A stretch of DNA of 64,000 nucleotides from Ailurus styani. Taxonomy: Eukaryota; Chordata; Mammalia; Carnivora; Ailuridae. Every line of letters starts with the position of its first letter. Within the stretch, counting starts at the first letter, position 1. Location of the stretch: assembly GCA_002007465.1 (NCBI GenBank), contig LNAC01000108.1:2911550-2975549 (forward strand), read 5' to 3'. The notes below the pieces were generated by a model. It saw only the letters and a program-made list of their open reading frames with translations, had not been told where the DNA came from and made no database searches. Positions 47,801 through 59,756 of this stretch are shown here, one piece after another. Both the position numbers and the translations under genes were made by a program.

Positions 47801-50800
47801 GGATGTGATGTCTGGAGCTGCTGCATCCAACTTGCCACCATAAGGGCACCAGCCTAATGTGATAAGGATCGCACAGTAGGAGGACAGAAAGAACCTGTGT
47901 CCTTGAAGACCCTGGCAAACTGCTGAAGTAACCATGCTCCACCGCCACCCATAGGTAAGCTAAGAAGGCATTTTTAGGGACCACCTGGGTGGCTCAGTCT
48001 GTTATGTGTCTAACTCTTTTTTTTTTTTTTAAGTGTCTAACTCTTGATTTTGGCTCAGGGTCATGATCTCAGGGTCATGATCTCAGGGTCATGAGCTCAA
48101 GCCCTGTGTGGGGCCCCATGCTCAGCACAGAATCTGCCTGGGATTCTCTCCCTCTCCCCCTGCCCCTGCCCCTGTTCTCTCTCTCTCTCTCTCAATAAAT
48201 AAATGAAATCTTTTAAAAATCATTTTTAGGGACACCTGGGTGGCTCAGTCAGTGAAGCGGCTGCCTTCAGCTCAGGTCATGATCCTGGGGTGCTGGGATC
48301 AAGTCCCGCATTGGGCTCCTTTCTCAGCGGGGAGCCTGCTTCTCTCTGCCTCTGCCTGCCACTCTGCCAGCTTGTGCTCTCTCCCTCTCTCTCTTACAAA
48401 TAAATACATAAAATCTTTTAAAAAGTTATTTTTAGTTGAACAGCAGCTGGATTGAGATTTATTATTACCTGTAGCTGGAACCCTTACAAACCAACCCGGG
48501 GACAAGTCACACATTGGGTTTTTTTGGCAGATGCTAGTTATCTCCTTGTTCAAGAACAAGGAGACAGAAAACACCAAGCAATTGGGCTTATGAAGAAAAC
48601 CTTTCAGAATAAATGAAGAGTAAAATTATTCTGAAGCTCCAGCTCCAGGAGGAGCCGCTTCTTCCGAGGGATTTAGTGTGACAGAGAAACAAGTGAGCAA
48701 TTGTCTGGCGTCTGCAAGGAGAGGAGAGAAAACACAGCCTCCCCAAAATGGGAACAGAAGGCCAGGAAGGGACGACAGGCAGCGGAGAAAAAAAGATGGG
48801 GGGGGTACAAGTGGAGAGGATGAGCGAGGCCTGTGCGGAAACCACAGGTGTGTTAGCAAACCCGAAATATTTAAAAGAAAAGGTGCTGCAAACGTAAGGA
48901 ATTCTGACAGAATCACACGCAGGATGGGAACATCAGGTAGACAAGAAGAAGGCTGTAGAAATGAAGAGTAAGTTTACCTGATACACGGAGAGCCCAAGAG
49001 CAAAACTGCAGCATGGAAACAATAGACATTGCTTTCAAGGAGCCATGAAGTCATTAAAATGTTGACCCTGACTTTCACAACCAAGAAAACCTCAGTGGTG
49101 ATTTTAGAAAGGAAAAGTTGTATCGACCTCTTTCTCTAAGCATGGAGCAGTAAAATCAGAAACAAAAAACCAAAAGCAAATCATCCAGAAATTGAAACAC
49201 CTTCTTTAAAATAAATTCAGGCAAAACGGCTCTATGAGAAGAAAACCAAGGTCTAACTCTTCATGACCTTGAACCAGGCAGTGGTTTCTTAGGTAGGAAA
49301 CCAAAGGCCCAGGCAACCCAAGATTTCACCCAAATGTAAAATTCGGAACTTCAAAAGACACAACTCAAAGTGAGAGACAGGTGTCTGCCGCCAGCAGGAT
49401 TGGGGGGTGGGGCAAAGGTATGACTTCCAGTTATCAGATAAGTCAGTCCTGGGGTGCAATGTACAGCGTGGTGACTCTAGCGAACAATACCGTGTTGTGG
49501 GGTGCCTGAGTGGTTCCGTCGGTGCAGCATCTGCCTTAGGCTCAGGTCATGATCTCAGTGTCCTAGGATCGAGCCCCGTGTCGGGCTCCCTGCTTGTGCT
49601 CTCTCTCTCTTTTTTTAAGATTTTATTTATTTATTTGAGGAGAGGGAGAGAGAGACTGAGATAGGGAGAGAGAGCACAGCTGGGGGGAGAGAGAGAAGCA
49701 GGCTCCCCGCTGAGCAGGGAGCCCAATGTGGGGCTCGATCCCAGGACCCTGAGATCATGACCTGAGCCAAAGGCAGAGGCTTCAGTGACTGAGATACCCA
49801 GATGCCCCTAAATAAAATCTTTAAAAAAAAATACCATGTTGCATTTTTGACAGTTGCTAAGAGAGTAGACCCTAAAAGTTCTCAGCACAAGAAAAAAAAT
49901 GTCTAACTATGTGTGGTGATGGATGTTAACTAGACTTCCTGTGGTTGCACAACATATACAAATACCAAATCACGATGTCGCACCCAACATGAATATTATA
50001 GGTCAATTATATCTCAGTTTTTTAAGAAAGTGACTGGTAATCCACAGAGTAGGAGAAAAATTTTGTGAGTCCTGTATCTGGTCAGGGTTGTTATGTGTTG
50101 AATTGTGTCTCCCAAAAAGAATGTTGAAGTCCCAGCCCCTCTAGAATGTGACTTCCTCTGGAACTAGGGTCTTCCCGATGGTGATCAAGTTCACATGAGG
50201 TCCCTCAGGTGGGCCCTCATCCACAGGAATGATGTCCTTTGGGAGAAGGGAAATGTGGACACAGAGGCAGTCCCTCACAGAGGGGAGACAAGATGAAGAC
50301 ATGCAGGGAGAAGAGGTCATGTGACTGAAATGAGTGTCTATGCGCTGAGGAGGAGCAGGGGCTGCCAGGAAACACAGGAGCCTAGAAGCAAGGAAGGCTC
50401 CCCCCCCAGAGCAGTCAGAGAGCTCCCGGCTCTCGCTCTCCGCTCTCCGCCACCTTGACTGCAGACTTCCCGCTTCCAGGAGTGTGAGACAGCACACTGC
50501 TTTGGTTTTAAGCCATCTTATGTTTGGTACTTTGTTACAGCAGTCTTAGAAAACTAGAAAGGCCTTAGAAAACTTAGAAAAATGCAAAGGCCTAATATCC
50601 AGAATGTATAGATTAAAAAAAAGAGAGAGAGAGCTCATAACTCAATGACAAAAAGAAAACCCAGCACACGAAAAGACGTTCAAGGTCACTAGTCAGGAAG
50701 GAGATGCAAACCCAAACCACAGGGAGATTCCACGTCACACCCACGAGGATGGTCATAACCAACAAAGACAAAAACCGGTGTGGACGACGAGGTGGAGAGA

Positions 50801-53800
50801 CGGGAACCCTTGTGCCCCCCTGGCAGGAACGTCAGGGGGTGCCGCTGCTTTGGAAGACAGCGTGGCCATTCCGCAGAAAGTTCATCGGTTTCTTGAAAAG
50901 ATGAAAAGCTGCCGTATGTTTTAGTCAGCTCAGGCTGATGTAACCAGACACTACAGACTCCGTGGCACAAACAACAAAAAAGGATTTTTTTCACAGTTCT
51001 AGAGGCTAGAACTCCTGGATCAAGACGTTTACAGATTCGTACCTGTAGTATTCTGGTGAGGATTCTCTTCCTGACTTGCAGACAGCTGTTTCTGGCTGTG
51101 TCCTGTCTTGGCCTTCCTTTTGAGTAGGCACAGAGAGAGCTTGGGAGGTCCGGTGTCTCTGCCCCTTCCGGAAGGATGCCAGTCCTATGGGCTGAGGGCC
51201 CCACCCTTATGATCTCATTAACCTTACTTCCTTAAAGGCCCTGTCTCCAAAGACAGTCATGTTGGGGGTTAGGGCTTCAGCCTATGAATTTGGGGGAGAC
51301 ACAATTCAGTCTATAGCTTCATAGGACCTAGCAGTTCCACTCCTGCGTTTACACTCAAAAGAACTGAAAACATGTTTCTGCCAAACCGTGTACGTGACTT
51401 TTCATAGTAGCATTATTCAAAATAGCCAAAAAGTAGAAAAACTGCCCATAAACTGATGAATGGATCAACAAAATTGTGGTATACAATGGAATATTACTAA
51501 GCCATATAAAGGATTGATGTAGTGATACACATTACAACAGGGACAAACCTTGAAAACATTATACTAAACAACAAAAAAAGGCAGACACAGAAGTCCACAT
51601 AGTGTATAAGTCTATGTATATGAGATGCCCGGAATAGACAAGTCTATAGAGACAGAAAGTAGATTAGCGGTTACTAGGTGCTAGAGGGGGTGGGAGGAAT
51701 GGGGAGTAACTACTAATAGGTTTCTCTTGGGGTGATGAGAATGTTCTGGAATTAAATAGGGTGGGTTGCATAACTATATAAATATATGAAAAAACACTGA
51801 ATTGTACACTTTAAAAGGTAGGTGAAATTTAAGGGTATGTGAATATCTCCCCCCAAAACTGATCACACTAAGGATGTGTTGTATTAGGTATAAAAACATA
51901 CCGGATGTGACCAAAGTTATACTCAGAGGAAAATTCATAGGCTTAAAATATGAAAACAAAACTAAGCACTGAACTCACCTATTAAAAGACTTCAGGAAAG
52001 CAAGAAGATGGTATCAATAAATGCAAAACCATAAAATAAGTGACAAATGTGCAGAACACTGGAACTGATAAATCCAAAAACTGATTCTTTATCATAACCA
52101 GCAAAATAAACATCTAGCAAGGATAACTAACTAAAAACAAATCTCAAGCATACAACATGAAGAAAGAAAACGAGTTAACTACAGATACTGAGGAAAGTCT
52201 TAAAATGTACATTTCCAGGTTACTGAATAAGAAAAAGATCATCAAAATATTTGCTACAAAAGTGCAAATTAGCAAAACTAATTCAGAAAATACGGAAAAG
52301 GTTGAGAATATCATTCAACTTTCCCCCAGAGAAGGTGCAGGGCCCCAAAAATGATTTTGCACACCTTCAAAGAATGGTAACTATGGTATTTAAACTGTTG
52401 CAGAACAGAAAAAAAGAAGAGATTTCTCCTGATGCCTTTTCCAAAGCCAGAAAAACTTGACAAAGAACACAATTTTTTTTAAAAAAAGCACTAATCTCTC
52501 TTGTAAATGTACATGGAAAAAAAAGAGTAAAATGTAAGCAAATTAATTCAGCAAAATATTAAAAGAATAATACACTCATATCCTGTAGGGTATAATCTGG
52601 GAATGCAAAAAGAGCTCACGTTGAAAAATCCATGAATAGAATTCATTGTGCCAATAGGTCAGAGGAGAAAAAAACGTGCGGTCATCTTGAAAGATGCTTA
52701 AGAAGCATTTTATAAAATTAACATGCACTCCTGATTTTTTTTTTAAGTTCAGTAAAAAGTGAAAGCATTATATGGCCAATGGGCTAAAGCACAGGGCTTC
52801 TACTTACTAGCCGGGTGACTTTAGACAATTCACTTGTGCTCTCAGGCCTCGGTCACATTATTTGAAAGATGATTATCATTCCATTTAAATGAATGAATGT
52901 AGAAAATCATACTGCACAGGGCCAATGCCAAACACAGAGCAGCACTCAATCAGTGGAAGCTTAGTATTTTTATTAGTAAAATGGAAACAGCATCTCCTCA
53001 ACAGGATTTTTAAATCCAACTATATCAAAACAGGATTGTTAATACAAGACACCAGATAAAAATCTCATATCACATATATTATACAAAAGGGATTTTATAG
53101 TAGATGTTTCTAGATATGGATATAGAAATAGGAAAAAATGTGGAAGAATATACTCCAAGATATTAATGGTTGTATAGCTCTGGGTAACAGGATTATGGGT
53201 GCTTTTTTCTTTTCCTATATTGAACTTTTTTTAATGTAAATGCAATAGCAAATGTTAAGTCACAGTAGAGATAGTAAAAAAAAAAACAGAACAAAACTGT
53301 TACTCCAGAAACCCAGACAAATTGGAAATCTCTCCCAAAAGGCAGAGAAAATGGATTAAGAGCTAAAAATGATAAAGGGTGTGACAAGATTTGAGAATCA
53401 GAAAATAGATGTACAACCTAAGGCTTAGAGAGATTCTTAGAGAGATATTGAAGCTATCAGAAATTCTAGTCAAAGCAACAGAAAAAAAGTTCTTTCCCAG
53501 GAAGAAAACACTGTGTGCAGATCAAAAGTTTTGCTAAGTACCAGCCAAACTCAATGAAAAGAGATGAATATTGGTTAACTTTTATTTTCACTAGGAGGTG
53601 AAAGAATTATACAAATACACACGCCCAAGCTCCTTACACAAGAATAAAAGTTACCCTGGCCTCAGACCTCTCTGCAACTAGAACACTGGGAAGGAGAGTC
53701 ACAAACCAGTCACTCTCAGAAAGGAAAAGGCCTGGAAACTCTACCACTCACTTATCTTTCTTGCAAAGGATACTTGAAGGATTACTTAAAGGTGTACCCC

Positions 53801-56800
53801 AGCTGGGTGAAAGACAGATGAAAAGTCAGTTTCAGGGTGCCTGGGTGGCTCAGTGGGTTAAAGCCTCTGCCTTCGGCTCAGGTCATGATCTCAGGGTCCT
53901 GGGATCGAGGCCCGCATCGGGCTGCCTGCTCAGCAGGGAGCCTGCTTCCCCCTTTCCCCCTTTCTCTCTGCCTACCTCTCTGCCTACTTGTAATCTCTCT
54001 GTCAAATGAACAAATAAAATCTTTAAAAAAAAAAAAAAAGGAAGAAAAGTCAGTTTCAGGAATGGGGAAAGTGTAGCACGAAAGGAGTGGAGGTCTTTAT
54101 TTCCTCATCTCTAGTCCAGACTCAGAAAAGCGACCGCTCGGGGTTGGCCCGGGACTTCTGGCGTCCCTAGAGTCTGACCCTGCTGTGCCTCCTCGCTCTT
54201 TGCCCAGACCGGGGAAAAGGGTGGCCGGTGCGGCAGGGATGGAGGCTGGAGGACACACGACAGGAGCCCTCTTTCTGAGACAGGAGAGGAGGAGGGACGA
54301 TTCTGCTCTTCCCGCTGAAATTTGCGGAAAGGGCGGGCAAAAGATCGGGGGCCGTCCGCCTCGTTCCCCGGGGAGAGCAGAGGCGGGCGGCTGCGAGCGG
54401 GGTGCGTGCGGGGAGCTGGGGCGCCCGGGGGCTCTCGCACACGCTCCCCCGAGACGCCCGCCACCGCTCCGGCCCAGCGGCACCGAGTCACCCGCGTCCT
54501 CAGTCCCCCCGCCCCCCGGGTCTCCGGGAAGGGCCGGGCCGTCGGCGGGGGTCCCCGCGGTCAGGGAGGTGGCGGGGGTCCCCCGGAGAGACGCGGGGCG
54601 CGCGATCGAAGCCCGGGGGGCGAGGGCGGCCGGCGCGGGGCGNNNNNNNNNNNNNNNNNNNNNNNNNNNNNNNNNNNNNNNNNNNNNNNNNNNNNNNNNN
54701 NNNNNNNNNNNNNNNNNNNNNNNNNNNNNNNNNNNNNNNNNNNNNNNNNNNNNNNNNNNNNNNNNNNNNNNNNNNNNNNNNNNNNNNNNNNNNNNNNNNN
54801 NNNNNNNNNNNNNNNNNNNNNNNNNNNNNNNNNNNNNNNNNNNNNNNNNNNNNNNNNNNNNNNNNNNNNNNNNNNNNNNNNNNNNNNNNNNNNNNNNNNN
54901 NNNNNNNNNNNNNNNNNNNNNNNNNNNNNNNNNNNNNNNNNNNNNNNNNNNNNNNNNNNNNNNNNNNNNNNNNNNNNNNNNNNNNNNNNNNNNNNNNNNN
55001 NNNNNNNNNNNNNNNNNNNNNNNNNNNNNNNNNNNNNNNNNNNNNNNNNNNNNNNNNNNNNNNNNNNNNNNNNNNNNNNNNNNNNNNNNNNNNNNNNNNN
55101 NNNNNNNNNNNNNNNNNNNNNNNNNNNNNNNNNNNNNNNNNNNNNNNNNNNNNNNNNNNNNNNNNNNNNNNNNNNNNNNNNNNNNNNNNNNNNNNNNNNN
55201 NNNNNNNNNNNNNNNNNNNNNNNNNNNNNNNNNNNNNNNNNNNNNNNNNNNNNNNNNNNNNNNNNNNNNNNNNNNNNNNNNNNNNNNNNNNNNNNNNNNN
55301 NNNNNNNNNNNNNNNNNNNNNNNNNNNNNNNNNNNNNNNNNNNNNNNNNNNNNNNNNNNNNNNNNNNNNNNNNNNNNNNNNNNNNNNNNNNNNNNNNNNN
55401 NNNNNNNNNNNNNNNNNNNNNNNNNNNNNNNNNNNNNNNNNNNNNNNNNNNNNNNNNNNNNNNNNNNNNNNNNNNNNNNNNNNNNNNNNNNNNNNNNNNN
55501 NNNNNNNNNNNNNNNNNNNNNNNNNNNNNNNNNNGGGCAGCGGGCGGGAGGGACGAGGCAGGGCGGCGTGGGGGCCAGCGCGCGGAGGAGGGGAGCGAGG
55601 GGAAGAGGATGAGGACGCACGACGGGGCACAGAGTGTGAGGGGCGGGAGTCCCCCTCCTGGCTGGGGCGCAGGGGGAGGTGACGGCGGGGGCGCGGGGCA
55701 GTCCACTCCGGGACCAGTCAAGCAGCCTGACCTCACCCCTCCATCTCCGGACTCTAGTCCTGGTTCTTCCAACCCCAGGCTCCACTCCCTCCGCCCCACG
55801 CTCCCCAGGGCAGAGCCCCTGCCCTCGGCAACCCCACCACCAGGCCTTTCCCGACTCCCCCCACCCCGCGAACGCTTCCGGGGGGCACTCACGGGTGCAG
55901 GAGGCCGAGGGCGGGTCGGTGGGCGAGCGCGCGTAGCTGTCCTGGCACGCGCAGAACGTGGAGGCGTTTTCCAGGGCCCGGCTGTGCTCCGGACACGGGG
56001 AGCAGAGCAGCCGGCGCGAGGACCACTTGTAAAACCCTGGGGGACAGGCTGCGGGGCGAAGCCGCGTGAGGAGGGGTCTCCTCCACAGCTCCTCTCTCCC
56101 TCACTTCCCTGCCTGCCCCATTAGGGTGAGTTTCTGCCCTGGAATTGTGCCCAGAAAGGGGGTCTTAGCTCTTCCAGCACTGCCCCTGACCCTTAGTAAG
56201 CGCTTACGGTGTGCCGAATACTATTTTACTTTTAGTAGTTCATTCAACCCTCCCAACAGCCTGTGAGGTATGTACTTTATCCTCATTTTTAAATTGAGGG
56301 AATTAAGGCTCAGAGAGGTTCAGTAGCTTGCGCGATGTCCCACAGCTGGTACATGGTGGGATTCCAACCCGAGCGGACACCATGCTACCCCCATGCCCAT
56401 TGGAAGAAAAGAAGCCAAACTCTCCAGTCTTGATGTGAGGCCAGAAGAGAGGTGCCTCCAAGGGGTGTGTCACAGCTCCCCGGGGACGGACCCCCACACT
56501 CTCCTAGTTACACGCACACGCACGCGCACTCACACTGCTGTCGGACCCCATCCTCCCACCACTAGCATTTGGGGTTCATCATCACAGACCCTCAGCTGAC
56601 ACCCTTGGTTGCAGTTTGGAAGTGGAGCCGGCCAGGAGGGGAGCAGAGGGAGGAGGGTGAAATTTTCCCGGTTCTAGTCTTGACACCCCCTCAGGGACTT
56701 TGCTTCTCTGGCCTCACCCAGGACACCGGTTGTTGAGAGCACAGGCTTTTGTATCTGGACAACCTGGGTTTGCAGCTGGGTTATAGCACTAAGTTGCTGG

Positions 56801-59716
56801 TGGCCTCAGGCAGATTGCTTGACCTCTCTGAGCCTTACGTAGAATACCCACCTCAAAAAGGTTGGTGAGGGATTAGCTGAGATGAAGTGTAAGCTGCTTA
56901 ACCAGCACAGACAACGTGTACACAGCAGTGGTAGTAATTACTTTTCCTCCACCACAGGCCTAAAGTGGAAACTGCTCAACACCCACCTGAACAATGTTCT
57001 CACCAGCTGGGCCAGGCGGGAAGGAGGCAGTGGCTCCTGGCCCTCCTCTGGGGGTTTGGGTGGGTCTCACCTTGTTCCCTGCCCCCACCCACCTGGCCTT
57101 CCTTCTAGTTTAGCTGGTTCTGGAAGGCTGGCTGCTCTCCAGCCCCAGGGAGACACGGTACAACAGAGGGGAGGCAGATGAACCCTCAGGAAGAATGTTC
57201 GGGCTGTGTGAGGAAGAGGGGAGTGGGCTGCGGGTCTCCATGATCTGGAAGCCTTTAGGCTTGGGAGGCTCCATCTTGCTTGGGCGGCAGAGCTTTGGGC
57301 AGGGCCTCTGGAGCCCCAGGGGCTTTGGAACTATCTGCCTTCAGAACAGAGCATGGGACTCACGAACGTGTCGTGGTCTGGCGGGCGGCCGCAGACCCCT
57401 GGGACTCAGCTGGCCTGGGTTCCCGTGTGGGCTCTGCCACTCCCTATGCCTCTCTGGCCTCAAGAAACCGTCGGTCAGGTGGGGATAATAACCTCGGCCT
57501 GCCAGCCTTCCTTGTGAAGTCAGAGCGGGGATCTGTTTGCAGGGTCTCACAGCGGTCGGGAAAAAGGACCAGAGGCTCCTTTCCTCTGTGTGTTTGGGGA
57601 CACCTGTGGTCCCAGAAATGTGCCTCGAAGCAGAGACAGCAGTGGTTATCTCTACTTTGACAGGCTCTGCTTAGAAGAGGTTTGTGTGGAGGGGCAGACT
57701 CATGAAGCCTCCTGACCGCTGGCCCCTCCCTCTCTTCCTCAAGGTCAGAGTCAAGTGTCCAGAGATCACCTAGTTCAACTCCCCTGGCCCGGTCCTCCAG
57801 CAGCTTTCCTAGCAGGAGCTACAGTCTTTGCTCAGAAATGGGGAGTCCACCTTCTTCTGTGTCTCTGCTGAATGGTACTGGCAGTGAGAAAGGGCTTCCT
57901 TATGTTGAGTCCAAATTAGCCCCCCATCTGGAATACCCCCTCCTGCCACCCCTTCACCTCTGTGTGTCCTGCGGAGACTTAGAGAGCGTATCTGCTTGGG
58001 TCAACTCCCCAAGGCCAACCACCCACCTGCCACACTAAACTCTTCCTTTCACACTTCCGGCTCTTGTCCTATAATGTTTTACACTCCTTCTCTCCTTTTT
58101 TTTTTTTTTTTACAAATTTTTAGATTATTTTGATCCTTTTTAAAAAGATTTTATTTATTTATTTGACAGAGAGAGACACAGCAAGAGAGGGAACACAGGC
58201 AGGGGAGTGGAGCCCGGACTCAGGGCTCGTTCCCAAGACCCTAGGATCATGACCTGAGCCGAAGGCAGACACTTAACGACTGAGCCACCCAGGAGCCCCC
58301 ACCCCTTCTCTCCTGGCAAACTCCTATGTTTCTCCAGACCCCAGCTCAAAATAATAATATCTCCCTTGTAAAGCACTCCCCAGCATTCTCTCCAGCTCGC
58401 TACACCTCAAGGCAGAGCTGACGCCATTACAAGTGGCTTTTGTCTAGTCTCAGCTTAAGTCAGAAGTGGGACTGGGTTTCTGAGTATGTAAGTGTGTGAC
58501 TGCGTGATTGCCCACAATGTGTATCCAAACCGCCTCTTCCAGACCCTGATCCATTCACTGGATGATTTTTTTTTTAGCACCTACTGTGATCCAGCTGATC
58601 TGGAGCGAGGCTCTGGAGACAGACTGCGTGAAACAGACCAGGCTCCTACTGCCCGCCTCCCAGAGCCCTCCTCCCACCTCACAGGGACAGAGACGCTGTC
58701 AGTTGGTAATTCCCTCAAGTCTGGCCATCAAACCCACAAACTTCCATCTACACCCACCTTCCCTCTCCTCCTTCCTTCCAGGCCTAGATAAAGGGATGGG
58801 TCACCTCCTGTCGGAGGCCTCCAGCCCCTCCTCCTCCACTCTGAGTCCTGCCCCTTCTCTGCCTCCCAGACTATATTCCATCAGTCATATGGCTCCTAAT
58901 TCTTACATCACGCCTTCTCTGCGGTTCTTCCCAGCGACAGAACAAGGGAGTGCTGCAATAAGAGTGACCCGTCTCAGTGCAGACAGTAAGAGCATTATCT
59001 ATAGAATATCAGAAAACAATAAAACTGGGGCTCCTGGGTGGCTCAGTCGGTTAAGTGTCTGCCTTTGGCTCAGGTCATGATCCCAGGGTCCTAGGGTCGA
59101 GCCCCGTGTTGGGAATCCCCGCTCAGCGGGGTGCCTGCTTCTCCCTCTACACCGCACCCCCCTCCCTGTGAGTACACGCTCTCTCTCAAATAAATAAATA
59201 GAAATATATTTTAAAAAAACAATAAGGGGCGCCTGGGTGGTTCAGTGGGTTAAAGCCTCTGCCTTTGGCTCAGGTCATGATCTCAGGGTCCTGGGATCGA
59301 GCCCCGAGTCAGGCTCCCTGCTTAGCCTCTCTCTGCCTGCCTCTCAGCCTACTTGTGATCTCTGTCAAATAAATAAAATCTTTAAAAAATTTTAAAAAAA
59401 TAAAAAAAACAATAAAACTGACTAAAACTGCCTGATCTTTATTAGCAGCAAGCATCAGCAATTCTAAACCATGTCAATAATAAAATACATCGCTCTGGGG
59501 CAGACTGCTCCCACCACACCCCACTTGGTACCCGCTGGCTCCTTCCTCGGCAGAAAAACAAGGCTCCTATCTACACCTCAAATCTTCTCTCAACCTAGTG
59601 TCCTCTTTAAGATACCACCCCCTGTCCTCGCCTTTCAAATCCAGCCTTCCAGGAGCGGTGCACAATCCCTGACTCTTGCTCCACATCTTCCTCCATCCCC
59701 CAACCTACTGCAGCCT

Positions 59717-59756
<40 letters not shown>

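Larger units (their letters stand above)
41282..54642 (-). other. EPHA10: EPHA10 intron 5: repeat-filled large intron (to the gap)
   Basis: Made largely of L1 ORF2/3' remnants, CAN-SINEs and MLT1-like LTRs listed separately. The stretch 46,560-47,960 looks repeat-derived but unassigned. The end near 54,330 becomes very GC- and CpG-rich. Confidence 0.6.
54330..56060. other. GC/CpG-rich island around EPHA10 exons 4-5
   Basis: Dense CpG on both sides of the N gap, covering exon 4. An intragenic CpG island; no promoter evidence beyond composition. Confidence 0.6.

Noticed and set aside
46560..47960. Possible processed pseudogene
   Set aside because: No recognisable protein in any frame and no poly(A) tail or target duplication. 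It looks like an unassigned old repeat.
53837..54009. Recurring peptide [15 protein letters not shown] in many places
   Set aside because: It is the translation of the CAN-SINE head in one frame, not a protein family.
54097..56124. Long open frames of 376-600 codons on both strands
   Set aside because: They are open only because N is translated as X across the 892-base gap and because GC-rich DNA has few stops. Only exon 4 within them is real.
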